Source of the DNA: SAR116 cluster bacterium AG-335-B03
GTDB lineage: Bacteria > Pseudomonadota > Alphaproteobacteria > Puniceispirillales > Marisalimonadaceae
Direction: 5' to 3'
DNA length: 58,600 bases
NCBI GenBank assembly: GCA_003282435.1
Contig: QBZG01000007.1
Coordinates: 1-58,600 of the forward strand
This document shows, piece by piece, positions 46,875 to 55,747 of this stretch. The translations under genes were made by a program, and so were the position numbers. The notes beneath the pieces were generated by a model. The model did no database searches, was not told the DNA's origin, and saw only the letters and a list, made by a program, of their open reading frames with translations. Position 1 is the first letter of the stretch. The number at the start of each line of letters is the position of its first letter.

Positions 46875-47237
46875 TTAAGTGCTCCTTTGTTTAATCTTTA
46901 CCGGCTTACCATGAGGCGTTGACAAATAAGCGTTAGTCCAATCTTTTTTCAAAAGTGACAAAATATTTGAGTTTCCTAATTTCTTTGAAATAATAATTTC
47001 CTCAAGTGCGATCAGCCAACAGTTAAAATAATCATCATTACCATCTAAACTATTTAGTTCAAGCCTTGATTCATTCAGAGATTTTCCAAAAAATTGAACA
47101 AACTCCTTCCAGGAGAAGTTCCCTGTTTCTGATAATTGGACTGTAATAGCAAACAACTGACTATGCCAAGGATTTTGAAAAACTACATCATCTTCTATTT
47201 TATTTGTAAATGGTAGAATATAATCAAGTGTATTCAT
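46875..47237 (-). CDS. Nitrile hydratase activator (accessory protein)
   Basis: Protein of 120 aa homologous to the N-terminal part of the nitrile hydratase beta subunit. In characterised cobalt enzymes such small proteins hold the alpha subunit while cobalt is inserted and the cysteines are oxidised, then swap for beta. The family traits are FQNPWHSQLFAITVQLSETGNFSWKEFVQFFG, YFNCWLIALEEIIISKKL and TPHGKPVKI. It lies 19 nt after the beta gene and touches the dehydrogenase gene. The presence of a separate activator supports a functional metallo-enzyme. Confidence 0.87.
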   Translation of the reverse strand: MNTLDYILPFTNKIEDDVVFQNPWHSQLFAITVQLSETGNFSWKEFVQFFGKSLNESRLELNSLDGNDDYFNCWLIALEEIIISKKLGNSNILSLLKKDWTNAYLSTPHGKPVKIKQRST

Positions 47238-47256
47238 TTTAATCTCAAATAAATCT

Positions 47257-47994
47257 TTAAGCTTTAATTTTAAGATAGGGTTCCCATAGATCTAAATAAA
47301 TTTTATCGTTACCATTTTCTGCTGCAAGCCCCCACAATTCAGATGCTTTAAACTCTACCGTATATAGAGGCAAAGGATTTTCTCCAATTCCATGCGCATT
47401 TTTATCAGGAAAAACGTGAGTGCCATTATAAGAAAATATTTTCCCTTCACAACCCATTGCATACGAAGGTAAACGAGTATGACCACCTATAACATTTTCA
47501 TTAGGATTATATTTCAAGGTTATGACATTATCGCCAATTTTATGTATAGGAGTTATATCTGTTTTTCTAAGGGAAGGTCCACCCCACCCCAAAGTTTTTT
47601 GAACATCTTTTGCAAGCCAAGTCCTTTTATCTAATTTAACATTTTCGTTCAAATCTTCAGTTGAGTTATCTTCTTGAACTAAACTTATAAACTTTTTTAA
47701 CTCTTCTATGGAAACCAATTTTTTGTCAACCAGAAGATTAGTAAGGCCGGCCAACCACTTTTCATAATATGAATAATTCATATAATCCTTTGGTGGCAGG
47801 CACTCTCTGTAGTGTCTGCTTACATCTAGGTTCCATTCACCAAGTGCTCCAGCAGCGAGTGTTATAGCCCAAGCTTTTGCATGCCATTCATGTTTGAAAG
47901 TAGGCTCACTATTTTCAACCTGATTGTTTTTATTTCTGGGAACTGGTATAGGACCGTCTCCATAGCGACCTCCCATATCATGAAGTCTACTCAT
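47257..47994 (-). CDS. nthB: Nitrile hydratase beta subunit
   Basis: Beta subunit of 245 aa that forms the alpha-beta dimer and lines the active site. Family features: start [68 protein letters not shown] with the conserved arginine, and the C-terminal SH3-like half [27 protein letters not shown] and [12 protein letters not shown]. Its start overlaps the alpha stop as ATGA. The full-length subunit speaks against thiocyanate hydrolase or split three-subunit forms. Confidence 0.93.
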   Translation of the reverse strand: MSRLHDMGGRYGDGPIPVPRNKNNQVENSEPTFKHEWHAKAWAITLAAGALGEWNLDVSRHYRECLPPKDYMNYSYYEKWLAGLTNLLVDKKLVSIEELKKFISLVQEDNSTEDLNENVKLDKRTWLAKDVQKTLGWGGPSLRKTDITPIHKIGDNVITLKYNPNENVIGGHTRLPSYAMGCEGKIFSYNGTHVFPDKNAHGIGENPLPLYTVEFKASELWGLAAENGNDKIYLDLWEPYLKIKA

Positions 47995-48638
47995 TTTGAA
48001 TTCTCCGGTAAACCTGTTCCAATCATAGAGTTGCGCGTTACTAACTCTGCTAACTGCTCTTCACTCATATTTTCCGTTCCATCTGGTCTTATAGGTAAAA
48101 CTAAATATCTCAATTCAGCAGTTGAGTCCCAAACTTTAATTTCGATTTTTGGATCAATATTTAATCCAAATTCTGAAAGAACTTTTCTAGGTTCTCTTAC
48201 TGTTCTAGATCTATATTCATCACTCTTATACCATGTTGGAGGAATACCTAATACTGGCCAGGGATAACAGCTACATAAAGTACAAACTACTACGTTATGA
48301 ATGTCCGCAGTATTCTCAACCACAACCATATTTTCACCTTGCCTACCCTGATAACTCAACTCTCTAATGGCTGCTGTAGCGTCATCAAGGAGTCTTTTTT
48401 TATAATTTTCATCTACCCATGCCTTAGCTATAACTTTGGCACCATTTTGTGGGCCTATTCTATTTTCGTAAGTATCTATCAATTCATCTAAGGTTTTTGA
48501 GTCTATTAACCCTTTGCTTAAAAGTAATGTTTCAATTGCTTTTACTCTTAATTCCGGATCTGAAGGTAAGTGTGAATGTGCGTCATCTTTTTTATGACCT
48601 TGACTTTGATGCAGATTATGATCGTTATTTGAATTCAT
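47991..48638 (-). CDS. nthA: Nitrile hydratase alpha subunit, cobalt type
   Basis: Metal-binding subunit of the enzyme that hydrates nitriles to amides, 215 aa. The metal motif is Cys119-Thr-Leu-Cys122-Ser-Cys124 in [16 protein letters not shown]; the Thr after the first Cys is the pattern of cobalt enzymes, while iron enzymes have Ser. The oxidised Cys pair and backbone amides bind the metal. [23 protein letters not shown] and [26 protein letters not shown] are also typical. The first 23 residues carry five His, a possible metal-handling segment. It follows a dehydrogenase gene after 45 nt. Confidence 0.95.
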   Translation of the reverse strand: MNSNNDHNLHQSQGHKKDDAHSHLPSDPELRVKAIETLLLSKGLIDSKTLDELIDTYENRIGPQNGAKVIAKAWVDENYKKRLLDDATAAIRELSYQGRQGENMVVVENTADIHNVVVCTLCSCYPWPVLGIPPTWYKSDEYRSRTVREPRKVLSEFGLNIDPKIEIKVWDSTAELRYLVLPIRPDGTENMSEEQLAELVTRNSMIGTGLPENSK

Positions 48639-48683
48639 TTTATTTGCTCACGATTATTAATTTCTTACTTGGTTACATTAATT

Positions 48684-49730
48684 TTATTTAGGGACTAATA
48701 CTATTCTACCATTGACTTTGCCAGCTCTAAGATCTGCCATAGCTTGATTTGCTGTTTCTAAATATTGTTTCTTTACTGGTATAAGTTTAATTTTTCCTGA
48801 TTTTATAATTTCTACTAATTCTTTTAGTTCTCTCAATTCTCCAACATAAGAGCCCCTTAAAGTAATTGATCTCATTGGTACTAAAGGCAAAGATATTTTA
48901 AGTGAGCCACCATATAATCCAACAACAATGACCATTCCTCCTTTTTTTATAAGAGATAAGCCAAAATCAGTTGTCTGAGGCATCCCTACAAAATCAATTG
49001 CTGCTACAGCGCCTATTCCTATAATTTTTCTAATTGTTTCTTCGTCTTCAGGAGAAAAAGCCTGATCAGCTCCAGCTTCAATTGCTTTTTCTCTTTTTTC
49101 TTTATCATTATCTATAACTAATATTTTTGCATTATGAACAGCTGGGGATAATAAAATTCCGTTTATACCTACCCCACCAGCTCCAATTATTATTATCCAA
49201 TCGTCCACAAAAGTTTTTGGTATTTTTTTTAATGCGCTATATGCCGTTAAACCAGAACAGGCATATGGAGCTGCTACAGCTGGATCCATGTCTCCATAAG
49301 ACACAAGATATTTGCTATCTGGAACAATTATATGATCTGAATACCCTCCGTTAAGGCGTGCACCTAAATATTTGGGAGCTTCACACAAAGTTTCATTTTC
49401 TTTTTTACATGCTTCACATAATCCGCACCCAATCCAAGGAAAAACAATCCCGCTATCTCCAATATTAACATCTTCTGCCTCTTCACCTATATCAACAACT
49501 GACCCTGTAATTTCATGTCCTGGTGTGAACGGTAGTTTTGTTCCTCTGTCAGCCAAAGTAATTCGCTTTCCATCACCAAGGTCAAAATAACCGTCAGATA
49601 AGTGAATATCACTATGACATACTCCGCAAGCGGAAATTTTTACAAGTATTTCTTTTCCTTGCGGTTTAGGGTTTTCATATTCTCTGAGTTCTAAAGGTTT
49701 CCCAAAATCTATAACTTGATAACTTTTCAT
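48684..49730 (-). CDS. Zinc-dependent alcohol dehydrogenase (upstream of nitrile hydratase)
   Basis: Medium-chain dehydrogenase of 348 aa. The catalytic zinc site lies in SACGVCHSDIHLSDG and FTPGHEITGSVVDIG; structural zinc cysteines are in WIGCGLCEACKKENETLCE. The nucleotide-binding motif is IIGAGGVGINGILLSPAVHNAKILVIDND. It is only distantly similar to the other dehydrogenase of this operon, so it is not a recent duplicate. It lies 20 nt after the lyase gene and 45 nt before the nitrile hydratase alpha gene. Substrate unknown. Confidence 0.88.
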   Translation of the reverse strand: MKSYQVIDFGKPLELREYENPKPQGKEILVKISACGVCHSDIHLSDGYFDLGDGKRITLADRGTKLPFTPGHEITGSVVDIGEEAEDVNIGDSGIVFPWIGCGLCEACKKENETLCEAPKYLGARLNGGYSDHIIVPDSKYLVSYGDMDPAVAAPYACSGLTAYSALKKIPKTFVDDWIIIIGAGGVGINGILLSPAVHNAKILVIDNDKEKREKAIEAGADQAFSPEDEETIRKIIGIGAVAAIDFVGMPQTTDFGLSLIKKGGMVIVVGLYGGSLKISLPLVPMRSITLRGSYVGELRELKELVEIIKSGKIKLIPVKKQYLETANQAMADLRAGKVNGRIVLVPK

Positions 49731-49750
49731 TTATCACTCCCTAAAATAAA

Positions 49751-50653
49751 TTAATCTCTTTTAGAAGTTTCATAATTACTAGAAATTTCATAATAGTCGT
49801 CAAAGCCAACTTTTTGCCTTAAGTCTTTAAAGTCTAATAAAAATTCAGACCTGTCTTCATCTTTCATCAAAAGTTCTAATGAATTAGTCATAGCTTTCAT
49901 AGCGGAACTCATAACTGTTAACGGATAAACTGTAAGCTTATAACCTATATCTGCGAGCTCTGTCATAGGTAAATTTGGTGTAATACCACCTTCGACTATA
50001 TTCGCTATTTTAAATCCTGGAACTTCTTTACAAATGGTTTTCATTTCATCTTTATTTTTGGGAGCTTCTACAAATAATATATCTGCGCCTAGTTCATAAA
50101 ATTTCTGTGCTCTTGAAATAGATTCTTTCAACCCGTGTGTATGATTGGCATCTGTTCTTGCCATTATTAAAATATCATAGCCTTCACTTCTCATATCACT
50201 TGCAGCTCTTATTCGATCAAAGGCTTCTTCTCTTTCAACAACATCTTTACCTGGAGTATGGCCACATCTTTTTGGCGCTAATTGATCCTCAATTAAAATC
50301 CCTGCGCATCCAGCTTTTGAACATTCTTTTAATGTTCTTCTTACATTCATTGCATTTCCATAACCAGTATCACAATCAACAATCATAGGTATATTAATTG
50401 CATTACATATATTATTTGCTTGATCAAAAACTTCTGAAAAAGTCATAAGCCCAAGATCCGGGGAGCCTATTCTTGAAGCTGAAGCTGCAAATCCTGACAT
50501 GAAAGTAACATCGAATTTCGCTTGCTCTATTAATTTAGCAGAAAGAGCGTCAAAACATGAAGGAATGGGAATAAAATCTCTTTCATTCATAAGTGTTCTT
50601 AAAATATCTGTTTGGCTTTTTTTTAAATTCATACGTTTGAGGATTTTATTCAA
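49751..50653 (-). CDS. Isocitrate lyase/PEP mutase family lyase
   Basis: TIM-barrel enzyme of 300 aa in the family of methylisocitrate lyase, PEP mutase, oxaloacetate hydrolase and dimethylmalate lyase. The magnesium site includes IVDCDTGYGN (Asp93, Asp95), and the loop IEDQLAPKRCGH (residues 122-132) has the Cys used by C-C lyases and hydrolases rather than by PEP mutases. SGFAASASRIGSPDLGL is typical. Its start overlaps the stop of the E1 gene as ATGA, so both are translated together. It most likely cleaves a C-C bond of a 2-hydroxy-dicarboxylate and yields a 2-oxo acid or succinate-like product. Confidence 0.85.
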   Translation of the reverse strand: MNKILKRMNLKKSQTDILRTLMNERDFIPIPSCFDALSAKLIEQAKFDVTFMSGFAASASRIGSPDLGLMTFSEVFDQANNICNAINIPMIVDCDTGYGNAMNVRRTLKECSKAGCAGILIEDQLAPKRCGHTPGKDVVEREEAFDRIRAASDMRSEGYDILIMARTDANHTHGLKESISRAQKFYELGADILFVEAPKNKDEMKTICKEVPGFKIANIVEGGITPNLPMTELADIGYKLTVYPLTVMSSAMKAMTNSLELLMKDEDRSEFLLDFKDLRQKVGFDDYYEISSNYETSKRD

Positions 50654-52929
50654 TTAATACTAAACCCTAGGTTAGAAATGCTTTGAGAGTCAATGGTAAA
50701 CTCTTTAAAGAGATCTTCAACTTTTCCTGTTTGTCCAAAAGAAGAAACGCCTAACGGGATAGTTTTATGGCCATTAATAGAACCTATCCAGGATAAAGTC
50801 ATTGGATGACCATCGATAACTGTTATTATTCTTGTATCCCTTGGAACGCATTCTAGCAGTAATTCTATATGACTTGTACTATTTTGATTTTTCCATTCAT
50901 GAAATAATTTATCAGAGCTTGTAATGCTAAGTACCCCTGAATTTTTAAATTTTTCACCTAACAAAGCTGTAGATTCTATTGCTTCAATTGCAACAGCTCC
51001 TTGATAAACAATAATAACTTCTGGATTTGGACCTGGCTTCTTTAACCAATAACCTCCCTTTATAATATTATTTTTCAACTCGTTATCTATCTCTCTCATA
51101 GGCTGATCAATAGATCTAGTAGTTAATCTCAAGTAAATAGATCCACCAGCCTCGTCTTGTAGGTAATTAAAACCATAATTCATAATTAAAGCTAGTTCAT
51201 CTGCAAAAGCAGGTTCAAAACTTAAAAGTCCTGGCTGACTTATACCAATTAAAGGTGTGCCAATGGACTGATGAGCTCCTCCTTCTGGAGCTAAAGAAAC
51301 TCCTGATGGGGTCCCAATAATCATAAATCTAGCATCTTGATAACAAGCATAATTCATTGCATCTAGTCCCCTAGATATAAACGGGTCATATACCGTACCT
51401 ATTGGAAATAACCTCTCACCAAAAAATTCATGAGAAAGTCCAGCTGCACCTAACATTAAAAAAAGGTTCATCTCAGCAATACCAAGTTCTATATGCTGTC
51501 CTTGAGAAGAAAATATCCATTTTTGAGCCGAAGGAATTTTTCTATCTTTAAAAGTATCTGAACTATCCTTTCTACCAAATAAACCTTTCCTATTAATCCA
51601 AGGACCTAAGTTAGTAGAAACTGAGACATCTGGAGAAGTTGTTAAAATTCTTTGACTAAAGTCAGTATTATTTTTTGCATATTGATCTAAAATTTTACCA
51701 AAAGCATTTTGCGTTGAAATTTTTGTTTCCTTAGTAAAAACGTTTTCATCAACTAATACTTTTTTACTTTGAAATTTTCTATGCTTTGCTTTTTGAAATG
51801 GTAGATTTTTAATATATTTATCTAATTCAACATTATTTTTTTCATCAGAAAATCGATTCCATTCATTCCCATCAGAAATACCATACTTTAATTTAAAACT
51901 ATTCATTTGGGCTTTGGTCATTAATCCTGCATGATTATCTTTATGACCAGCCAAAGGTGTTCCCCAACCTTTGATTGTATAGGCAATGAAAGCCGTTGGT
52001 TTATCATCTTTTACTTTTTCAAAAACTTTTATCAATGTTTGAACACAATGACCGCCTAAATTAGCCATCAGGTCTAGAAACTCGCTATCTGATCTTTTAT
52101 TTATTAATTCAGAAACAATATCCTGATCACCAATATCATCCAATATTCTTTTCTTAAAAGTAGAACCGCCTTCATAGATTAAGGCTGAATAGAGCTGATT
52201 TGGACAATCATCAATCCATTTTTTTAATAAATAACCACCTGGTTCATCAAATGCTTCTTTTTGCAATTTACCATATTTTAAAATAATGAGATTCCAGCCA
52301 AAAGCTTCAAAAACAGAACCTAAACGCTTAGATAATCCTTCATGAACTACTCCGTCTAATGATTGTCTATTATAATCTATTATCCACCAAACATTTCTTA
52401 GGTCATGTTTCCATCCTTCTTGAAGACATTCATAAACATTACCCTCGTCAAGCTCAGCATCTCCAACTAACGCAATCATCCTTCCTTGTGGTATTTTTTT
52501 ACCAAACTGTTTTAATGAAACATAATCTTGTATAAGTGAAACAAAGCTAGTCATCGCTACACCAAGCCCAACCGAACCTGTTGAAATGTCAACATCATCA
52601 ATATCTTTTGTTCTAGAAGGATATGACTGAGCACCTCCAAAGCCTCTAAAATTTTCAATATTTTCTCTAGTTTGCAACCCAGACAAATACTGAATCGCAT
52701 GAAATACTGGACTAGCGTGTGGTTTTACAGCAACCCTATCTTCCGGTCTTAAAATATTAAAATATAATGCTGTCATTATTGAAACAATTGAGGCAGAACT
52801 AGCCTGATGACCTCCTACTTTTAAACCATCTTCATTATTCCTAAGATGGTTAGCATTATGAATCATCCAACAAGAAAGCCATAAAACTTTCTTCTCAATA
52901 ATTTTCAATAATTTATTTTTATTTAACAT
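50650..52929 (-). CDS. Homodimeric-type 2-oxoacid (pyruvate-like) dehydrogenase E1
   Basis: Thiamine-diphosphate enzyme of 759 aa related to AceE (COG2609), shorter than AceE (about 890 aa). ThDP/Mg motif GDAELDEGN (residues 156-164) leads to YNRQSLDG. GHQASSASIVSIMTALYFNIL, ISTGSVGLGVAMTSF, KGWGTPLAGHKDNHAG and the C-terminal FEPAFADELALIMNYG show the whole length. No E2 or E3 gene lies nearby. In Pseudomonas an AceE-like protein (MdeB) beside an Lrp-type regulator (MdeR) acts on 2-oxobutyrate; here an Lrp gene is also divergent. It is the first gene of the nitrile hydratase operon. Confidence 0.85.
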   Translation of the reverse strand: MLNKNKLLKIIEKKVLWLSCWMIHNANHLRNNEDGLKVGGHQASSASIVSIMTALYFNILRPEDRVAVKPHASPVFHAIQYLSGLQTRENIENFRGFGGAQSYPSRTKDIDDVDISTGSVGLGVAMTSFVSLIQDYVSLKQFGKKIPQGRMIALVGDAELDEGNVYECLQEGWKHDLRNVWWIIDYNRQSLDGVVHEGLSKRLGSVFEAFGWNLIILKYGKLQKEAFDEPGGYLLKKWIDDCPNQLYSALIYEGGSTFKKRILDDIGDQDIVSELINKRSDSEFLDLMANLGGHCVQTLIKVFEKVKDDKPTAFIAYTIKGWGTPLAGHKDNHAGLMTKAQMNSFKLKYGISDGNEWNRFSDEKNNVELDKYIKNLPFQKAKHRKFQSKKVLVDENVFTKETKISTQNAFGKILDQYAKNNTDFSQRILTTSPDVSVSTNLGPWINRKGLFGRKDSSDTFKDRKIPSAQKWIFSSQGQHIELGIAEMNLFLMLGAAGLSHEFFGERLFPIGTVYDPFISRGLDAMNYACYQDARFMIIGTPSGVSLAPEGGAHQSIGTPLIGISQPGLLSFEPAFADELALIMNYGFNYLQDEAGGSIYLRLTTRSIDQPMREIDNELKNNIIKGGYWLKKPGPNPEVIIVYQGAVAIEAIESTALLGEKFKNSGVLSITSSDKLFHEWKNQNSTSHIELLLECVPRDTRIITVIDGHPMTLSWIGSINGHKTIPLGVSSFGQTGKVEDLFKEFTIDSQSISNLGFSIN

Positions 52930-52985
52930 AAAAAAAAGTTTAACACTTTATTAATGAAATAAATGACTAAAGATAACAATTTTAC

Positions 52986-53014
52986 TTTCAATTTTAGCAT
53001 AATATGCTTATAAT
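52986..53014 (+). promoter_or_regulatory. Putative promoter of the second Lrp-type gene with overlapping palindrome
   Basis: A perfect TATAAT lies at 53009-53014, with a weak TTTCAA at 52986-52991 after a 17-nt spacer. Within the spacer, AGCATAATATGCT (52996-53008) is a perfect palindrome, 6-bp arms around a central A, ending next to the -10. A wider pair of arms, AAAGATAA (52969-52976) and TTATCTTT (53014-53021), flanks it. The position is ideal for self-repression by the Lrp protein and for control of the divergent operon. Sequence pattern only. Confidence 0.45.
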
Positions 53015-53043
53015 TATCTTTTTATAAAATATTTTACTTTAAA

Positions 53044-53520
53044 GTGGGTCTTTTGAGCAATATTGATAGAATAGACCAAAAAATAATATTTTTTCTTCAA
53101 AAGGACGGTCGATTAACAAATTTTGATTTGGCTGAAAAGGTAGGACTATCTCCATCACCTTGTTTAAGAAGAGTAAAAAGTTTAGAACAAAAAGGTTTAA
53201 TTGCTGGCTATACTGCAATTATAGATGAAGTATCTTATGGGTATCCAGTAACAGCATTTGTTTCTGTAAGACTAGAAAATCAAACTGATCAAACCCTTAA
53301 GTCATTCGAAAAGGAAATCACATCTTTGGACGCTGTTATGGATTGTTGGTTGGTAACAGGAAATAGAGATTATTTACTTAGAGTAGTAGCATCAGACTTA
53401 AAAAATTATGAGATTTTTATGAGAGAAGAATTGACCAAAGTAAAAGGGATTGCTTCTATCGAAACAAACTTCGCTCTAGGTAGAGTTAAAACTAAGAACA
53501 ACTTACCTTTAAACTCATAA
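53044..53520 (+). CDS. Lrp/AsnC-family transcriptional regulator (second copy)
   Basis: Regulator of 158 aa, winged helix-turn-helix at about residues 8-60 (LTNFDLAEKVGLSPSPCLRRVKSLEQKGLIAGY) and an effector domain with VTAFVSVRLENQTDQTL and CWLVTGNRDYLLRVVASD. The recognition helix CLRRVKSLE is the same as in the first copy at 7,022. It is divergent from the E1-lyase-nitrile hydratase operon and is the best candidate for its regulator. The apparent start is GTG at 53044; TTG at 53053 is an alternative. A hydrolase gene follows after 21 nt. Confidence 0.9.
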   Translation: MGLLSNIDRIDQKIIFFLQKDGRLTNFDLAEKVGLSPSPCLRRVKSLEQKGLIAGYTAIIDEVSYGYPVTAFVSVRLENQTDQTLKSFEKEITSLDAVMDCWLVTGNRDYLLRVVASDLKNYEIFMREELTKVKGIASIETNFALGRVKTKNNLPLNS

Positions 53521-53541
53521 TTTAATTAGAAAGTAATAAAA

Positions 53542-54441
53542 TTGATTGCAGATTTAAAACAAATAAAAGCTGGAGATCTAAATGTAAGCTATTTTGAATC
53601 AGGTCCAATAGATGGTGTTCCCGTTATCCTACTGCATGGCTTTCCTTATGATATTCATTCATACCATGAAGTAGTCCCTGTTTTATCAAATGCTAGATGT
53701 AGAGTAATTGTCCCTTATCTAAGGGGTTATGGAAAAACTTCATTCTTAGCAAAAAAAACATTAAGATCTGGTCAACAAGCTGCACTGGGATACGATTTAT
53801 TAAATTTAATGAATTCAATTAAAATAGATAAAGCTATCTTAGCTGGCTATGATTGGGGAGGTAGGGCGGCGTGTGTAGTTGCTGCTCTTTATCCAGAAAG
53901 ATGTCTAGGATTAATCTCCTGTAATGGCTATAATATTCAAGATATAAAAAATTCTTCAAAACCATCAAATCCAAATACTGAGCAAAAATTATGGTATCAG
54001 TACTTTTTTCATAGTGAAAGAGGTCGTTTGGGCTTAATAAACAAGCGTCATGAATTTATAAAATATCTCTGGCAAACATGGTCACCTTCTTGGGATTTTA
54101 ATGATGAAATATATGGTTTAAGCAAAAACTCATTTGATAATTCTGATTTTGTAGATGTGGTTGTGCATAGTTACAAACATAGATTTGGTATAGTTGCTGG
54201 AGATCCAAAATTTAATTTAATTGAAAAAGACTTATCTAAACAACCAACAATTTTAGTTCCAAGTATAACTATTGACGGTGAAACTGATGGCGTTTCAGGA
54301 TTGTCTAATACTTCTAAAATTAAACAAAAATTCTCAGCTCACGTTAGACATCAAATTCTACCAAACACAGGACATAATGTACCTCAAGAGGATCCTAAAA
54401 ATTTTGCTAGAGCTGTTTTAGAATTAGCATTTATTAATTAA
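53542..54441 (+). CDS. Alpha/beta hydrolase with Asp nucleophile (epoxide hydrolase/dehalogenase-like)
   Basis: Hydrolase of 299 aa. The nucleophile elbow is AGYDWGGRAA with Asp104, as in epoxide hydrolases and haloalkane dehalogenases; the oxyanion loop HGFPYDIHSY (residues 32-41) has the HGFP of epoxide hydrolases. A His lies in LPNTGHNVPQEDP. The cap region includes HSERGRLGLINKRHEFIKYLWQTWSP. The start is a TTG at 53542. It follows the Lrp gene after 21 nt, so it may be co-regulated with the operon facing away. Epoxide or halide substrate is a family guess. Confidence 0.82.
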   Translation: MIADLKQIKAGDLNVSYFESGPIDGVPVILLHGFPYDIHSYHEVVPVLSNARCRVIVPYLRGYGKTSFLAKKTLRSGQQAALGYDLLNLMNSIKIDKAILAGYDWGGRAACVVAALYPERCLGLISCNGYNIQDIKNSSKPSNPNTEQKLWYQYFFHSERGRLGLINKRHEFIKYLWQTWSPSWDFNDEIYGLSKNSFDNSDFVDVVVHSYKHRFGIVAGDPKFNLIEKDLSKQPTILVPSITIDGETDGVSGLSNTSKIKQKFSAHVRHQILPNTGHNVPQEDPKNFARAVLELAFIN

Positions 54442-54444
54442 AAT

Positions 54445-55659
54445 TTATGAATTAGCTATTTGAAGAGGTATACCAAACTCCTTCTGACATATTTCGGCTA
54501 AAATTTTTACCCCCTCATCAATTTCTTCTATTGACGGATTACCAAAACAAAGTCGAATTTTATGATCTCCACTAGAGTTAATCGACCATTCATTTCCAGG
54601 ATTAATCGCGACACCGTCTTTTAATGCAAGCTCGTATAAACGTGACGTATCTATATTATTAGGTAAATTAATCCACACAAAAATTCCACCAACAGGTTTA
54701 TTATAATCTGCTGTAGAACCGAAGTATTTATCTAACGCATTGCATATGGCGTCTGACTTTTTTTTGAGCTCATTTCTAAGTATTTTTATATGGGAATTAA
54801 AATTAATTTTACAAAACTCTGCAAGTGCCATTTGCTCTAATGATCCACTTCCAGCATCAGTTTTATAAGGGAGTATTCTTGATAAAATACTCCAGTCAGC
54901 TGTTAAGTACCCCACCCTTAACGCCGGTGCAATAGATTTTGAAAAAGAGCCACAATATATTACATAACCGTCATTATCAAAGGATTTTATTGCTGGAGGC
55001 CTTTCTTTATCGAAAATAAGATCCGCATAACAATCATCTTCAAAAATTGGTATTTCAAATTTTTTAGATAGTTTTATTAGAGCTTTTCTTTTATTCACAG
55101 ACATAATAGTGCCTGTTGGATTCTGGATTGTTGGAATAGTGTAAATAAATCTTGGTCTGATTTTCTTTTTCTTAAGACTTTCTAAGGTTTGTTCTAAAAC
55201 CTCAATATTCATTCCATCTTTTTCCAATGGAATACCTATCATATTAATGCCGATCCTTCTAAGCCTTGAAATAGTGCCACCATAATTTTCTTCTTCGATT
55301 ATAACTGTGTCGCCTTTTCTTAAAAATGTTTGATTTACTAGATCTAATGCCTGCAATGATCCAGAAACTACTAACACCTCTTTTTCAGAACAGTTAATGC
55401 TCGCACTTTTTTTTAATTGTTTTGAAATGAATTGCCTGAGTGGGAGATATCCTTGAGGACCACTTTCCAATCCATATTTAGCTAATGTTTTTCCCTCTTT
55501 TAAAATTATTTTATCTATAGATTCTTTTAAGGATATAATCGGTATGCTTTCATTATCATTATGCCCACCAATAAAGTTAAACTTTGGATAACCCTTCCAT
55601 TCAATCGCTGGTCCTAAAGCATCTGAGTGTAAAAAACTATTAATATTAAACATATTCAC
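54445..55659 (-). CDS. PLP-dependent aminotransferase (2-aminoadipate/MocR-like group, no HTH)
   Basis: Fold-type I aminotransferase of 404 aa. Features: YGLESGPQGYLPLRQFISKQL, TIPTIQNPTGTIMS, DDCYADLIFD, the PLP lysine in YCGSFSKSIAPALRVGY, and the Arg in KIRLCFGNPS. It resembles the 2-aminoadipate/LysN-type enzymes and the C-terminal domain of MocR regulators but has no winged-helix part. It might move nitrogen from an amino acid in the same pathway as the neighbouring operon. It converges on the Asp-nucleophile hydrolase (3-nt gap) and is divergent from the 122-aa gene. Confidence 0.85.
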   Translation of the reverse strand: MNMFNINSFLHSDALGPAIEWKGYPKFNFIGGHNDNESIPIISLKESIDKIILKEGKTLAKYGLESGPQGYLPLRQFISKQLKKSASINCSEKEVLVVSGSLQALDLVNQTFLRKGDTVIIEEENYGGTISRLRRIGINMIGIPLEKDGMNIEVLEQTLESLKKKKIRPRFIYTIPTIQNPTGTIMSVNKRKALIKLSKKFEIPIFEDDCYADLIFDKERPPAIKSFDNDGYVIYCGSFSKSIAPALRVGYLTADWSILSRILPYKTDAGSGSLEQMALAEFCKINFNSHIKILRNELKKKSDAICNALDKYFGSTADYNKPVGGIFVWINLPNNIDTSRLYELALKDGVAINPGNEWSINSSGDHKIRLCFGNPSIEEIDEGVKILAEICQKEFGIPLQIANS

Positions 55660-55747
55660 TCCCCATTTCTTTTAATATTATAATAAAGAAATTTTTTGTA
55701 AAATATTTATAAAAATTTATAATTAACTCATTTAAAAAAGTGTTGTT

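Noticed and set aside
47881-48267. 128-aa plus-strand open frame across the nitrile hydratase alpha/beta junction
   Set aside because: It covers the well-supported alpha and beta genes in antisense and has no family resemblance.
47257-48638. Thiocyanate hydrolase rather than nitrile hydratase
   Set aside because: Thiocyanate hydrolase shares the CTLCSC motif but has the beta part split in two; here beta is a full 245-aa subunit with a separate activator, which fits nitrile hydratase better.
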